The translations under genes and the position numbers were made by a program. The notes under the pieces were generated by a model. The model made no database searches. It saw only the letters and a list, made by a program, of their open reading frames with translations, and had not been told where the DNA came from. Source: JAGIBJ01 sp032119595 (GTDB taxonomy: Bacteria > Actinomycetota > Thermoleophilia > Solirubrobacterales > Solirubrobacteraceae). Taken from it: DNA of 64,000 bases. Location: positions 372,001-436,000 of the forward strand of contig JAUMBQ010000006.1 of assembly GCA_032119595.1 (NCBI GenBank), in the 5' to 3' direction. Each line of letters begins with the position of its first letter. The stretch's first letter is position 1. Positions 8,147 to 16,362 of the stretch are shown here, in pieces.

Positions 8147-8964
8147 ACGTGGCCCCCGGCCTGCCCGGCTGCTGCCGGCTCGGCGTCGGCACTGCCAGAC
8201 AACCGCTTGATCAAACTCGGCTTGCGATCCGACTTGCCGGCCGGATCCAGGCGACGCTCGATGTAGGCCTGCGTGAAGCTCCAGATCACCGTCAGCAGCA
8301 GGTACCAGACCCCGACGGCCGCCAGGTGCTCAGCCGACTTCGCGTCGTTGGAATATCGGATCTGCGCGTCCTGGAACATCTCGTTGATCCCGATGAACGA
8401 GAGCAGCGAGGTGGTCTTCATCATGTTGTTGAACTCGTTGCCCAGCGGCGGCACGATGATGCGCGCTGCCTGCGGCAGCACGATCTTTCGCATGGCCTGG
8501 CTGCGGGTCATCCCGAGCGACATCGCCGATTCGAGCTGGCCTTCGTCGACCGACGTGAGCCCCGCTCGGATGATCTCGCTCATGTACGCGCCCTCGTTGA
8601 TCGCGAGCGCCGCGATGCCGGCGAGCACCGCACCCTTGATCGACATCCCGAGCACGTCGGTCTCCCGCGGGAACAGGTCGAAGCCGAGCAGCAGGCTCGC
8701 CCCGAAGTACAGGAAGAACGCCTGCACGATCACCGGCGTACCACGCACGACGGTGACGTACAGGCCGTTGAGGAACCGGAACCCGATGAACCGGCTCTGG
8801 CCCGCGAGCGCGGACGTCAGCCCGAGGATCAAACCTCCGAGCTGCGCCGCGATCGAGATGTAGATCGTCGTCCACAGCGCAGCCGCGAAGTCGGAGTCGG
8901 GCGTGAAGACCCGTTCGAGAAAGGTGCCGGAGTCGAACGCTCCGACCACGGCTGCGCTGAGCAC
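8143..8964 (-). CDS. polar amino acid ABC transporter, permease
   Basis: 273 residues from a GTG start (8962-8964). It has the HisMQ-family layout: membrane helices from about residue 25, the conserved GAYMSEIIRAGLTSVDEGQLE stretch (EAA loop region, with the ATPase contact) and QAARIIVPPLGNEFNN. The C-terminus is a charged tail. It lies between the substrate-binding lipoprotein (3 bases upstream) and the ATPase (4-base overlap), so the three form one import complex. Confidence 0.95.
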   Translation of the reverse strand: MLSAAVVGAFDSGTFLERVFTPDSDFAAALWTTIYISIAAQLGGLILGLTSALAGQSRFIGFRFLNGLYVTVVRGTPVIVQAFFLYFGASLLLGFDLFPRETDVLGMSIKGAVLAGIAALAINEGAYMSEIIRAGLTSVDEGQLESAMSLGMTRSQAMRKIVLPQAARIIVPPLGNEFNNMMKTTSLLSFIGINEMFQDAQIRYSNDAKSAEHLAAVGVWYLLLTVIWSFTQAYIERRLDPAGKSDRKPSLIKRLSGSADAEPAAAGQAGGHV

Positions 8965-8967
8965 GAG

Positions 8968-9825
8968 CTACTTGGCCTCGAGCATCGCGTCCCCGAGCTC
9001 CCACTTCTCGAGGATCTTCAGGAGCGTGCCGTCGGCCGTCATCGCGTCGATGCCGGCCTGCAGGGCCGTCTTCAGCTCGGCGTCGTCGAGGCGGATGCCG
9101 ATGCCGATCGGCGCGGCGTCGATCTGCGGCAGCGGCGCGAACTCGAACTGGCCTGGCGTCTTCTTGAGGAAGTCGGCGGCGGGCGGCGCATCGGAGATCC
9201 AGGCGTCGACCTTGCCGGCGCGCAGCGCGTTGGCGGCGTCGGTGTCCTTCGGGAAGACGATCGACTTGATGGGCGTCGGCAGCTTCTTGGACTCGGCCTC
9301 GAGCGTCTGCTTGGTGGTCGTGCCGACCTGCACCGCGACGTCCTTACCCGCGAGATCCGCGATCGACGTGATCCCGGTCGTGCCCTTCTTGACGACGGTC
9401 GCCAGACCGAACTGCGCGTAGTCGACGAACGCGATCTCCTTCTGGCGCTCGGCACTGTTCGTCAGCGACGAGATGATCGCGTCGCACTTCTTCGTCTTGA
9501 GCGACGCGATGATGCCGTCGAAGCCGGTGTTCGCGAACTCGGCCTCCACGCCCATGCGCTTCGCGAGTTCGGTGCCGATCTCGATGTCGGCGCCGGCCGG
9601 CTCGCTGCCCTCGTAGAACTCCAGCGGCGGGTAGGCGATGTCGGAGCAGAAGGCGATCTCGCCTGCGCTCTTGATCGCCGCCGGGGCCGTGATGGCGCTC
9701 GCGGCATCGGGCGTGGACGCGGAGTCCGACGTGGTTTCGTCGTCACCGCAGCCGGCGACGGCGAGCAATGCGGCCGAGCCGAGAATGGCCAGGGCACGAC
9801 GGGGGCTTGCAGCGGCGAAGATCAT
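8968..9825 (-). CDS. polar amino acid ABC transporter, substrate-binding lipoprotein
   Basis: 285 residues. The signal peptide ends in the lipobox LLAVAGC, so the protein is lipid-anchored outside the membrane. The mature domain follows the family-3 solute-binding pattern: FCSDIAYPPLEF near the start, ADIEIGTELAKRMG, CDAIISSLTNSAERQKEI and VAVQVGTTTKQ. This family binds amino acids such as Gln, His or Arg. It is the first gene of the leftward uptake/decarboxylase operon. Two abutting palindromes lie 67-90 bases upstream of its ATG. Confidence 0.95.
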   Translation of the reverse strand: MIFAAASPRRALAILGSAALLAVAGCGDDETTSDSASTPDAASAITAPAAIKSAGEIAFCSDIAYPPLEFYEGSEPAGADIEIGTELAKRMGVEAEFANTGFDGIIASLKTKKCDAIISSLTNSAERQKEIAFVDYAQFGLATVVKKGTTGITSIADLAGKDVAVQVGTTTKQTLEAESKKLPTPIKSIVFPKDTDAANALRAGKVDAWISDAPPAADFLKKTPGQFEFAPLPQIDAAPIGIGIRLDDAELKTALQAGIDAMTADGTLLKILEKWELGDAMLEAK

Positions 9826-10128
9826 GGAGGCGTTCTCTCTCTGAAGCGTGGGGTGGCTGGGGTCCGGGGCCAGAGCGGCCGGACTCCACGCAGGTTCGAA
9901 CCTAGGCGTACGCCTCCGGGGCCGTCAAGGGACAGGCGGCGCAGATGCTGTCTCCGTCCGGTGACACTGCGTCACGTTGGGCCGATAATCGGCGGATTCT
10001 CAGGGGCTCAGCGAGGCGACCGCGATCGCGCCGCATGGCGCGTGGGCGCGCGCGTGCACGCCGGCCGCTGCGGCCAGGCCGCCCGTGACCGCCCGCTGCC
10101 GCCGGGGGCACGCGCTAGAAATGGAGGC
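9826..10128. other. divergent intergenic region
   Basis: These 303 bases separate the leftward amino acid operon from the rightward glycolipid-binding-like gene. They hold the tandem palindromes at 9892-9915, and probably both promoters. I see no convincing gene in it. Confidence 0.6.
9892..9915. promoter_or_regulatory. two abutting 12-bp perfect palindromes, probable operator
   Basis: AGGTTCGAACCT (9892-9903) is followed without a gap by AGGCGTACGCCT (9904-9915). Each equals its own reverse complement. They share the frame AGGNNNNNNCCT, so they look like two sites for one dimeric regulator bound side by side. They sit 67-90 bases upstream of the amino acid ABC operon. No regulator gene is adjacent. 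Confidence 0.6.
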
Positions 10129-10716
10129 ATGGCCAAGCGCACGAGCCTGCCCCCCTCTGCAGCGTGGCGCCATGCTGGCGCGCGCGAGGGCTTTGAAGTG
10201 GCGTTCTTTCAGCAGCTCGGCTCCGGGCTGATCGTGCAGGGCTACACCGCTGCCGTGGAAGAGGGCGAGGCCTTCGTCGTGCGCTACCGAATCGAGCTCG
10301 ATGAGGACTGGCACACCCGCTCAGCCCACGTCTCCAGCCGCACCGTCACCGGCTTCCATGAGCTCTTGATCGAGGCCGACGGCGAGGGCAACTGGGAGAT
10401 CGACGACAAGCCGGTCGCTGCCCTCGAAGGCTGCCTCGACCTCGACCTGGAGTCCTCGTCGCTCACGAACGCCTTCCCCGTGCGCCGACTCGCCATCGCC
10501 CCGGGAGACGCCGCGGACGCGCCAGCGGCCTACGTGCGCGCGCTCGACGCGGGCGTCGAGCGACTGGACCAGCGCTACGTGCGCCTGGAGGACCAAAACG
10601 GAAACGAGCGCTACGAGTACACGGCGCCGGCGTTCGAGGTCCAGGCGCAGCTCGTCTACGACGAGGCCGGGCTCGTGCTCGAGTACCCGGGCCTCGCGCA
10701 GCGCGCCGACGGCTGA
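10129..10716 (+). CDS. putative glycolipid-binding domain protein
   Basis: 195 residues. The sequence runs through the pattern of the putative glycolipid-binding family (PF06475): a GLIVQGYTAAVEEGEAF-type opening, DEDWHTRSAHV, GNWEIDDKP, EGCLDLDLESSSLTNAFPVRRL and a final tyrosine-rich beta section ending EYPGL. Function in this family is poorly known, and binding of glycolipid is a family-level label. The ATG at 10129 was chosen because the protein match begins there; the GGAGG just before it is very close (1 base), so the start is not certain. It converges on the TerD-vWA gene. Confidence 0.85.
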   Translation: MAKRTSLPPSAAWRHAGAREGFEVAFFQQLGSGLIVQGYTAAVEEGEAFVVRYRIELDEDWHTRSAHVSSRTVTGFHELLIEADGEGNWEIDDKPVAALEGCLDLDLESSSLTNAFPVRRLAIAPGDAADAPAAYVRALDAGVERLDQRYVRLEDQNGNERYEYTAPAFEVQAQLVYDEAGLVLEYPGLAQRADG

Positions 10717-10798
10717 CGCCGCCGCTTCCGACTGCTGCCAGGTCGAGCCGCACGGCTGACATCCTCGCTGCCGCCGGGTCGAGTGCCCGCAGCTCGAC

Positions 10799-12106
10799 TC
10801 AGCCGCCGAGGATGCCTTTGGCGCGGGCGTCTGCGAGCCAGCCGCGGAACTCCTGCATCACGAGGTCGAAGAAGGCACTCTCGTCGACCCGGTGCGGGTC
10901 CTCGACGGCGAAGAAGTCGGCGTTGTCGATCTCGCGGCCGGTGAGGTCATCCAGGCGCTGCAGGAACGGGAAGCTCTCCTCCTTGCCGACCGCGACGAAC
11001 TTCAGGAACGCGGGCAGGCCGGCCATCGAGCTCACGATCTCGGCCGTCTCCCGCTTGTCCTGGTTGCCGCCATCGGTCACGAAGTACACGAAGGTCGGCG
11101 TCGCGGCGCCGCGCTGGAGCTTGGATGCGATCTCGCGCAGCGCCACGGAATACCGAGTGCCGCGGAAGATCTTTGGGGTAAGCAGCGCGCGGTCCGTCCA
11201 GCCGTCGCGCGTTGCGAGCGTCACCGGTTCCGCAGGATGCAATGCGGAGTCAAAGAGGTAGGTCTCGATCTCGCCGTTGTCGTCGAAGAGCAGCCCTGCG
11301 GCCAGGCAACGGTCGACGAGCGCTTGGTAGGCGCCGTTCTTGAAGAGCGGCCGAGAGGAGCCCGACACGTCGAGCACGAGCACGACTTCGGCTCGCTCCC
11401 CCACGAGCCCCTGGGTTTCGAGCTGCTCGGCGGCACTGTCGAAGGACTTGATCATCGAGATCGAGCCCGTCGCCTCGACCTTCTTGCGCAGGTCGACGAT
11501 CCGCTGCTTCTCCAAACTGATGGGCGACGCGGGCGCGGCCTGCGCGGACGGCGCCGCCGGAGCGGCGGGCGCCGAAGCCGGCGTCGCCGACGATGCCGCG
11601 CTCGCGGGCTCGTCGTCGACCGTGATGCCGTGGACGGTCAGCAACTTGGCGAGCCCCTCGGCGTAGCCGTCGCCGAGCGCGCGGACCTTCCAGGCACCGC
11701 CACGGCGATAGATCTCCGCAACTTGGAGGGTCGCTACGGGCGGCAGCTGATCCAGCACGACGGTGGCCGCAGCCGTGCCCCCGGTACTCACCAACGCCTC
11801 CACCGCGCCAGCGGCCTCGACGGTCGGCGTGCCGTCGGCCTGCGCGACGATCAAGACCGTCTCGATCGTGGCCGGGAGCCGGCCGACCTCGATGGTCACG
11901 GTGTCGCTCGCGAGATCGAGTGCAACGGCCCCGCCGGCCGCGCTCAGATTGGAAAAGAGCACGACGCCGTTGTCGTCATCGGCCTTGCGGCCCGCGTCGA
12001 GCAGTAGCGCGATCACGTCAACATGGCTCCTGCGACCGGTCACGGTCACCGACACGCTCGCGGCGTCCGGAAGGGCGGCGTTCTGGCCTGGGGCAAGCGT
12101 CTGCAT
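10799..12106 (-). CDS. TerD-domain and von Willebrand A-domain fusion protein
   Basis: 435 residues. Residues about 1-165 follow the TerD pattern (VIALLLDAGRKADDDNGVVLFSN, EIYRRGGAWKVRALGDGY) of tellurium-resistance/stress proteins, which bind calcium. An Ala/Pro-rich linker at about 175-200 leads to a vWA domain with the metal site DVSGSS, then TYLFDS and VTDGGNQD. TerF-like proteins combine the same parts. It is probably cytosolic and part of a stress-response scaffold, but no other ter gene is nearby, which is unusual. It ends convergent with the glycolipid-binding-like gene. Confidence 0.88.
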   Translation of the reverse strand: MQTLAPGQNAALPDAASVSVTVTGRRSHVDVIALLLDAGRKADDDNGVVLFSNLSAAGGAVALDLASDTVTIEVGRLPATIETVLIVAQADGTPTVEAAGAVEALVSTGGTAAATVVLDQLPPVATLQVAEIYRRGGAWKVRALGDGYAEGLAKLLTVHGITVDDEPASAASSATPASAPAAPAAPSAQAAPASPISLEKQRIVDLRKKVEATGSISMIKSFDSAAEQLETQGLVGERAEVVLVLDVSGSSRPLFKNGAYQALVDRCLAAGLLFDDNGEIETYLFDSALHPAEPVTLATRDGWTDRALLTPKIFRGTRYSVALREIASKLQRGAATPTFVYFVTDGGNQDKRETAEIVSSMAGLPAFLKFVAVGKEESFPFLQRLDDLTGREIDNADFFAVEDPHRVDESAFFDLVMQEFRGWLADARAKGILGG

Positions 12107-12133
12107 GGCGAGCTTCCGTTCTGGGTCAGGTGT

Positions 12134-12796
12134 TCATGGGCGCAGGCCGAAGGCCATGGCCGCGCCTACGAGCGCATCGGTGATGTACTCGGCGGCATCG
12201 GCGCCGGTGTAGGTCTGCTGGCCTTCGGCGAGACGGAAGGCCACCTCGCCGATCCCGATGATCGCGGCAGAGACCGCCGTCTCCACGGCGTCTGAAGCGG
12301 GCGGCGGCGACGGCAAGAACTCGGTCAGGCCGACGCTCACGAAGCTCACGAAACGCCCGAGCCCTTCACGCCGGGTCTGCTCGATCTCCGGCCCTCGGCC
12401 CAGCGACTCGATGTAGATGAGCCGCCCCTTGCGCGGATCGTCGGTGATCGACTTAAAGAACGCGGCGACGCCGGCGTGCATCCGCCCGCGCATGCCGGCC
12501 GGCGCGTCGACCAGCGCCACGGCGATGTCGGCGATCACGTCATCCGTGGCACGGAGGTACACGTCCCGAAGCAACGCCTCGCGGCTGCCGACGGCCTCAT
12601 AGAACGCGCGCTCGCCGATGCGCGCCGCGCGGCACAGATCGCGGACGCCCGTCCTGGCAAATCCCTGGTTCGCGAACAGTTCCAGCCCGACGTCCTGGAG
12701 TCGCGAGCGGCGCTCGGAGAGGCGCTCATCGGCGGTCAGGCCTCCGTAGGTGCGCCCGGAGGCCGAGGGGTCTGGAACTGGCGAGGGGTCGCTCAC
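12134..12796 (-). CDS. TetR-family transcriptional regulator
   Basis: 220 residues from a GTG start. The helix-turn-helix is at about residues 30-75 (TGVRDLCRAARIGERAFYEA). The C-terminal domain resembles the ligand domain of many AcrR-type regulators. It is divergent from a fatty acid hydroxylase/sterol desaturase gene, with 102 bases between the starts and an ACAAC-N4-GTTGT dyad in between, so it likely represses itself and that enzyme in response to a lipid-like ligand. Confidence 0.92.
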   Translation of the reverse strand: MSDPSPVPDPSASGRTYGGLTADERLSERRSRLQDVGLELFANQGFARTGVRDLCRAARIGERAFYEAVGSREALLRDVYLRATDDVIADIAVALVDAPAGMRGRMHAGVAAFFKSITDDPRKGRLIYIESLGRGPEIEQTRREGLGRFVSFVSVGLTEFLPSPPPASDAVETAVSAAIIGIGEVAFRLAEGQQTYTGADAAEYITDALVGAAMAFGLRP

Positions 12797-12842
12797 GAAT
12801 TGGATCCTGCCAGAGCGACCTTGCGGAGCCGCCGTTCATCTG

Positions 12843-12856
12843 ACAACCTACGTTGT
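12843..12856. promoter_or_regulatory. candidate TetR operator
   Basis: ACAAC-CTAC-GTTGT is a dyad with 5-base arms and a 4-base spacer, inside a longer imperfect one (TGACAAC...GTTGTGACA). It lies between the divergent tetR and fatty acid hydroxylase genes. Confidence 0.45.
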
Positions 12857-12898
12857 GACAATGACTGTTGTTTGTTTCCACTCGGCGGGCAACCGCTC

Positions 12899-13798
12899 AT
12901 GGTAGGCCTCCTCGTCGCCGCGATCCCGGCGTTCATCCTGCTCATGGTCGTGGAGGCGCTGTCCTACCGCCACCTGGCGCAGGAAGCGCGCGCAGATCAC
13001 GTCGGATACGAGGTTCGCGACGCGCGGACGAGCATCCTCATGGGCCTCGGGAACCTCGTGATCTCCGCCGGCTGGAACGCCGTTGCGATCCTGGCGTTCG
13101 CCGGGCTCTACCTGCTCACGCCGCTGCGCATCCCGATGGACAACGCCTGGAGCTGGATCCTGCTGCTGATCCTGTTTGACGCGCTCTTCTACGTCGACCA
13201 CCGCGTGCACCACAAGGTGCGTGCGGGCTGGGCCAGTCACGTCGTGCATCACTCCAGCAAGCACTTCAACCTGTCGACGGCGGTCCGGCAGCCCTGGACG
13301 CCGTTCAGCTCGACCTTCTTCTTCGCGCCGCTGCCGCTGCTCGGCTTCCCACCGGCGGCCGTGGCGCTCATGAGTGCGATCGACCTGCTCTACCAATTCT
13401 GGATCCACACCGAGCGGATCGACCGGCTCCCGCGGTGGTTCGAGTTCGTGTTCAACACGCCGTCGCATCACCGCGCCCACCACGGCAGCGAGCCGATCTA
13501 TCTCGACATCAACTACGGCGGCGTCTTCATCATCTGGGACCGCCTCTTCGGCACCTTCCAGCCCGAGCTGCATCGCCCGCGGTACGGCCTGATGGGCACC
13601 TTCGAGAGCTTCAACCCACTCGAAGTGGCCTTCCACGAATGGTCGGCGATCGGACGCGACCTTCGCCGCGCAACCCGCTGGCGAGACCGCCTCGGGTACG
13701 TGTTCGGCCCGCCCGGCTGGCGGCCAGGGCGGCAGGCTGCGGCGGCCCCGCGCGCGGCAGCCTCCGACGACACCCCGAGTGAGCCCCAAGAGGCCTAA
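12899..13798 (+). CDS. fatty acid hydroxylase / sterol desaturase family protein
   Basis: 299 residues from the ATG at 12899. It is an integral membrane protein with hydrophobic helices at the N-terminus, around residues 40-75 and in mid-protein. Histidine clusters HRVHH, HVVHHSS and HRAHHG match the di-iron ligands of the fatty acid hydroxylase superfamily (PF04116), which hydroxylate or desaturate membrane lipids with O2. The C-terminal 40 residues are a Pro/Ala-rich tail. Regulation by the divergent TetR is likely. The specific lipid substrate cannot be read from the sequence. Confidence 0.92.
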   Translation: MVGLLVAAIPAFILLMVVEALSYRHLAQEARADHVGYEVRDARTSILMGLGNLVISAGWNAVAILAFAGLYLLTPLRIPMDNAWSWILLLILFDALFYVDHRVHHKVRAGWASHVVHHSSKHFNLSTAVRQPWTPFSSTFFFAPLPLLGFPPAAVALMSAIDLLYQFWIHTERIDRLPRWFEFVFNTPSHHRAHHGSEPIYLDINYGGVFIIWDRLFGTFQPELHRPRYGLMGTFESFNPLEVAFHEWSAIGRDLRRATRWRDRLGYVFGPPGWRPGRQAAAAPRAAASDDTPSEPQEA

Positions 13799-13813
13799 CG
13801 CTCGCCTCGGGCG

Positions 13814-14983
13814 TCAGGCTCTCGCGCGCGCCCGCGGCTCTTCGCTGGGGAGATCGTTGCGCCGGATCACGTATTCGCGCGGCACCTGAGGTGTGTTCCA
13901 GGCCATGTCGGTGGCGACCGGCAGGTCGATCGGTTCGCCGACGACCAGCGCCCCGTCGTTCCACCACGCCGAGCGCGCCCTCCCGGCGGACTTGGCTGCG
14001 TAGAGCGCTTCGTCTGCCCGGAGCACGAGCGCCGAAACGGACTCATCTCCGGCGAGGAACGAGCCGATGCCACTACTCGTACTGAGCCGCAGCGACGCAT
14101 CAACATCCTCGACGCCGAGCGCCCGCGCGACCCGCTCGGCATAGAGCAGCGCGTCTTCGGGTCCAGCCCCCGGCAGGACGGCGGCGAACTCCTCCCCACC
14201 CAGGCGCGCGACGAGGTCAACGTCGCGGCATTGCGCGGAGAGGATCCCGGCGACGCGGCGCAGCGCCTCGTCGCCGACGAGATGCCCGTGGCGGTCGTTG
14301 AAGCGCTTGAAGTGGTCGAGGTCGAACATCACCACGCTGATGTCTCGGCCCAGCTGGACGCTGGTGTCGATGAGGTCGGCAAACCGAGGATCGAAGCCTC
14401 GGCGGTTGAGCAGGCCGGTCAGGGGATCGGTGTGCGCCGCATGGGCGAGCTGCGCGTGGAGCTTCGTCTCTCGGGTCTTCATGATCGACACGAGCCCGGC
14501 CATCAGGCCGACGCAGACCGTCGTGCCGATGAACAGATCCGCGCGGACCGCCCAGGGAACCGGCGCCACCAGGAGCGCAGGGACGAGCGTCGTCACGAGG
14601 GTCACGAGCGTGACGATCAGCGCGCGCGGCGTGCAGAAATACGCGACGAAGACCGTCGGCCACAGGTAGAAGAACGGCGTGGTGCCGAACTCGTCCGAGG
14701 TGCCGAGCATCGCGCTGATGCTCACGACGCCCCAGATTGCCGAGAGCTGAAACAACACCTGACTCGGCCGCGCAACGAGCACCACGATCCCGAGGATCGT
14801 GAGCCCGACGGCGAGGGCAAGCTGCGCGCCGGCCGCCATCGGCGACAGCGACAGCGTGAAGGCTCCGAGATAGGAGGTGGAGGCCCCGAGGAGCGCCATC
14901 GTGCCGCCGACCCGCTGGCCGAGCACCGCACGGCCGTGATCGGCCTGCGTGAGATCGGGGGAGGGGTGGCCGACGGGCGCCAT
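13814..14983 (-). CDS. membrane-bound diguanylate cyclase (GGDEF)
   Basis: 389 residues from the ATG at 14981-14983 (a GTG 30 bases upstream is possible; neither has a clear ribosome site). Six hydrophobic segments cover about residues 25-185, then a GGDEF domain starts at TDPLTGLLNRRGF with the active site GGEEF intact. RDVD five residues before it is an RxxD inhibitory site, so the cyclase should be feedback-inhibited by c-di-GMP. No EAL domain is present. A second cyclase with the same layout lies at 57321-58448. Confidence 0.93.
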   Translation of the reverse strand: MAPVGHPSPDLTQADHGRAVLGQRVGGTMALLGASTSYLGAFTLSLSPMAAGAQLALAVGLTILGIVVLVARPSQVLFQLSAIWGVVSISAMLGTSDEFGTTPFFYLWPTVFVAYFCTPRALIVTLVTLVTTLVPALLVAPVPWAVRADLFIGTTVCVGLMAGLVSIMKTRETKLHAQLAHAAHTDPLTGLLNRRGFDPRFADLIDTSVQLGRDISVVMFDLDHFKRFNDRHGHLVGDEALRRVAGILSAQCRDVDLVARLGGEEFAAVLPGAGPEDALLYAERVARALGVEDVDASLRLSTSSGIGSFLAGDESVSALVLRADEALYAAKSAGRARSAWWNDGALVVGEPIDLPVATDMAWNTPQVPREYVIRRNDLPSEEPRARARA

Positions 14984-15138
14984 GCGAACTGATCGTGCGT
15001 CCGGCACCACCACTTGAATAACGTCTGGTTACACCGGACGGTTTCCGGGGCGATCATGCCGGGACCACACCCCCGAGCGTTGGAACGTCCCCCAACCAGC
15101 CAGAAAGGGCCTGGAGATCAAGCGACCGGCTCGCTCCA

Positions 15139-15849
15139 TCAACGACCGGTCGTTGAGAAGTGCTGGTAATCGGTCGGTGCCGCCCACTTGCCACCCCATG
15201 CCCAGCCTCGAGCACCGAACGCTCGAACGACAACACTGCCGTTCGTCGCCATCCCCGGCCGGACGGTCTGGCGGTCCAGGAACGGCTCGGACGTCGCATG
15301 CGAGGTCGAACCACCCGACACATACGGGTTCTCGATCGGGTTGAGGTCGATCGCTCGCCCGTAGGCATGCTCGGACCAGCCGGTCCCGCCCGTCACCTTT
15401 CGGCAGTTGAACGCGGAGGTGTTGTCGTCGTTGATCGACCGCGTATCGCTCCCGCCGTAGCGCTGGATCGGATGCATGCGGCGAATGGGGAAGCCGGCCG
15501 AATAGAGCTCGCGAAGGACCGCCGCGACTCCCGCTGCTCGCGCGCGGTGCACCACGAGCACGCCGTCGTGGGCCCGTCCGTCGAAGCCGATGTGTCGGGC
15601 GTGGATCGCGCGGAGCTGCCCGAGGGCCACCGGGCATCCCTTGCGCCACACCGACGGCGTCATCGCCTTGCGCTCGGCACGCGTCAGCGCGGCGATCCGC
15701 GCCGTGAAGACCGGGAGGTCAGCGACGACCTGGATCGTGGTCCCGCGCTCGCGCACGGGATCACCCGGAGCCGCCGACGCCGGCCCGACCACGGCACCGG
15801 GCCCGCTGAGCGCGGCGAGGACCACCAAGAGCTGCACGGACCGACCCAT
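15139..15849 (-). CDS. secreted M15-family peptidase (D-Ala-D-Ala carboxypeptidase-like)
   Basis: 236 residues from the ATG at 15847-15849, which begins a signal peptide (VQLLVVLAAL, cleavage near ASAAP). The C-terminal half has SEHAYGRAIDLNP, the S-x-H-x-x-G-x-x-x-D zinc site of the M15 fold, and a late YQHF that supplies a further histidine. Such enzymes trim the peptide stems of peptidoglycan. The N-terminal 100 residues are less conserved. It is divergent from the MaoC gene with 33 bases between starts. Confidence 0.9.
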   Translation of the reverse strand: MGRSVQLLVVLAALSGPGAVVGPASAAPGDPVRERGTTIQVVADLPVFTARIAALTRAERKAMTPSVWRKGCPVALGQLRAIHARHIGFDGRAHDGVLVVHRARAAGVAAVLRELYSAGFPIRRMHPIQRYGGSDTRSINDDNTSAFNCRKVTGGTGWSEHAYGRAIDLNPIENPYVSGGSTSHATSEPFLDRQTVRPGMATNGSVVVRAFGARGWAWGGKWAAPTDYQHFSTTGR

Positions 15850-15882
15850 GACGCCACGGTAACGCCGTGGGAACATGCGCGG

Positions 15883-16335
15883 ATGCGCATCTTCGAGAGC
15901 CTCGCCGAACTTGGATCCGCCGTCGGCGAGGAACTCGGCCAGAGCGACTGGATCCAGATCGACCAGGACCGCATCAACCAGTTCGCGGAGGCCACCGGCG
16001 ATCACCAGTGGATCCACACCGATCCGGAGAAGGCCAAGGCCGGCCCGTTCGGCACCACGATCGCCCACGGCTACCTCACGCTCTCACTCCTGCCGATGCT
16101 CACGTGGCAGTCGTACGAGGTCCGCGGCGTGGCCGGCGCCCTGAACTACGGCCTCGACAAGGTCCGCTTTCCGAGCCCGGTCCCGGTCGGCGCACGCCTG
16201 CGTTCCAGCAGCACACTGACCTCGTTCGATGCGTTCGAGGGCGGCGCCCAAGCCGTCGTCACGTGCACGATCGAGATCGAGGGCGGCACCAAGCCGGCGT
16301 GCGTGGCCGCGACGATCGTGCGCTTCTTCGCGTAG
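15883..16335 (+). CDS. MaoC-like (R)-specific enoyl-CoA hydratase
   Basis: 150 residues, a single hot-dog domain. DQDRINQFAEATGDHQWIH contains the hydratase-2 motif with the catalytic Asp and His, and GTTIAHGYLTLSL is the conserved central stretch. This NodN-like form hydrates trans-2-enoyl-CoA in fatty acid metabolism. The ATG at 15883 fits the domain start. It is followed 27 bases later by the DUF6929-like gene in the same direction. Confidence 0.93.
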   Translation: MRIFESLAELGSAVGEELGQSDWIQIDQDRINQFAEATGDHQWIHTDPEKAKAGPFGTTIAHGYLTLSLLPMLTWQSYEVRGVAGALNYGLDKVRFPSPVPVGARLRSSSTLTSFDAFEGGAQAVVTCTIEIEGGTKPACVAATIVRFFA

Positions 16336-16362
16336 CCGCGAGGCGGCGCTACGGTCTGCGAC

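Noticed and set aside
5777..8266. Very long open frames opposite real genes, for example here and at 8149-10128 and 36310-38577
   Set aside because: They are Arg/His/Asp-rich with no domain, and mirror the third-base GC bias of the genes on the other strand.
9892..9903. GGTTCGAACC looks like the T-loop of a tRNA
   Set aside because: The five bases on each side do not pair as a T-stem, and no acceptor, D-arm or anticodon arm fits around it on either strand. It is half of a palindrome pair.
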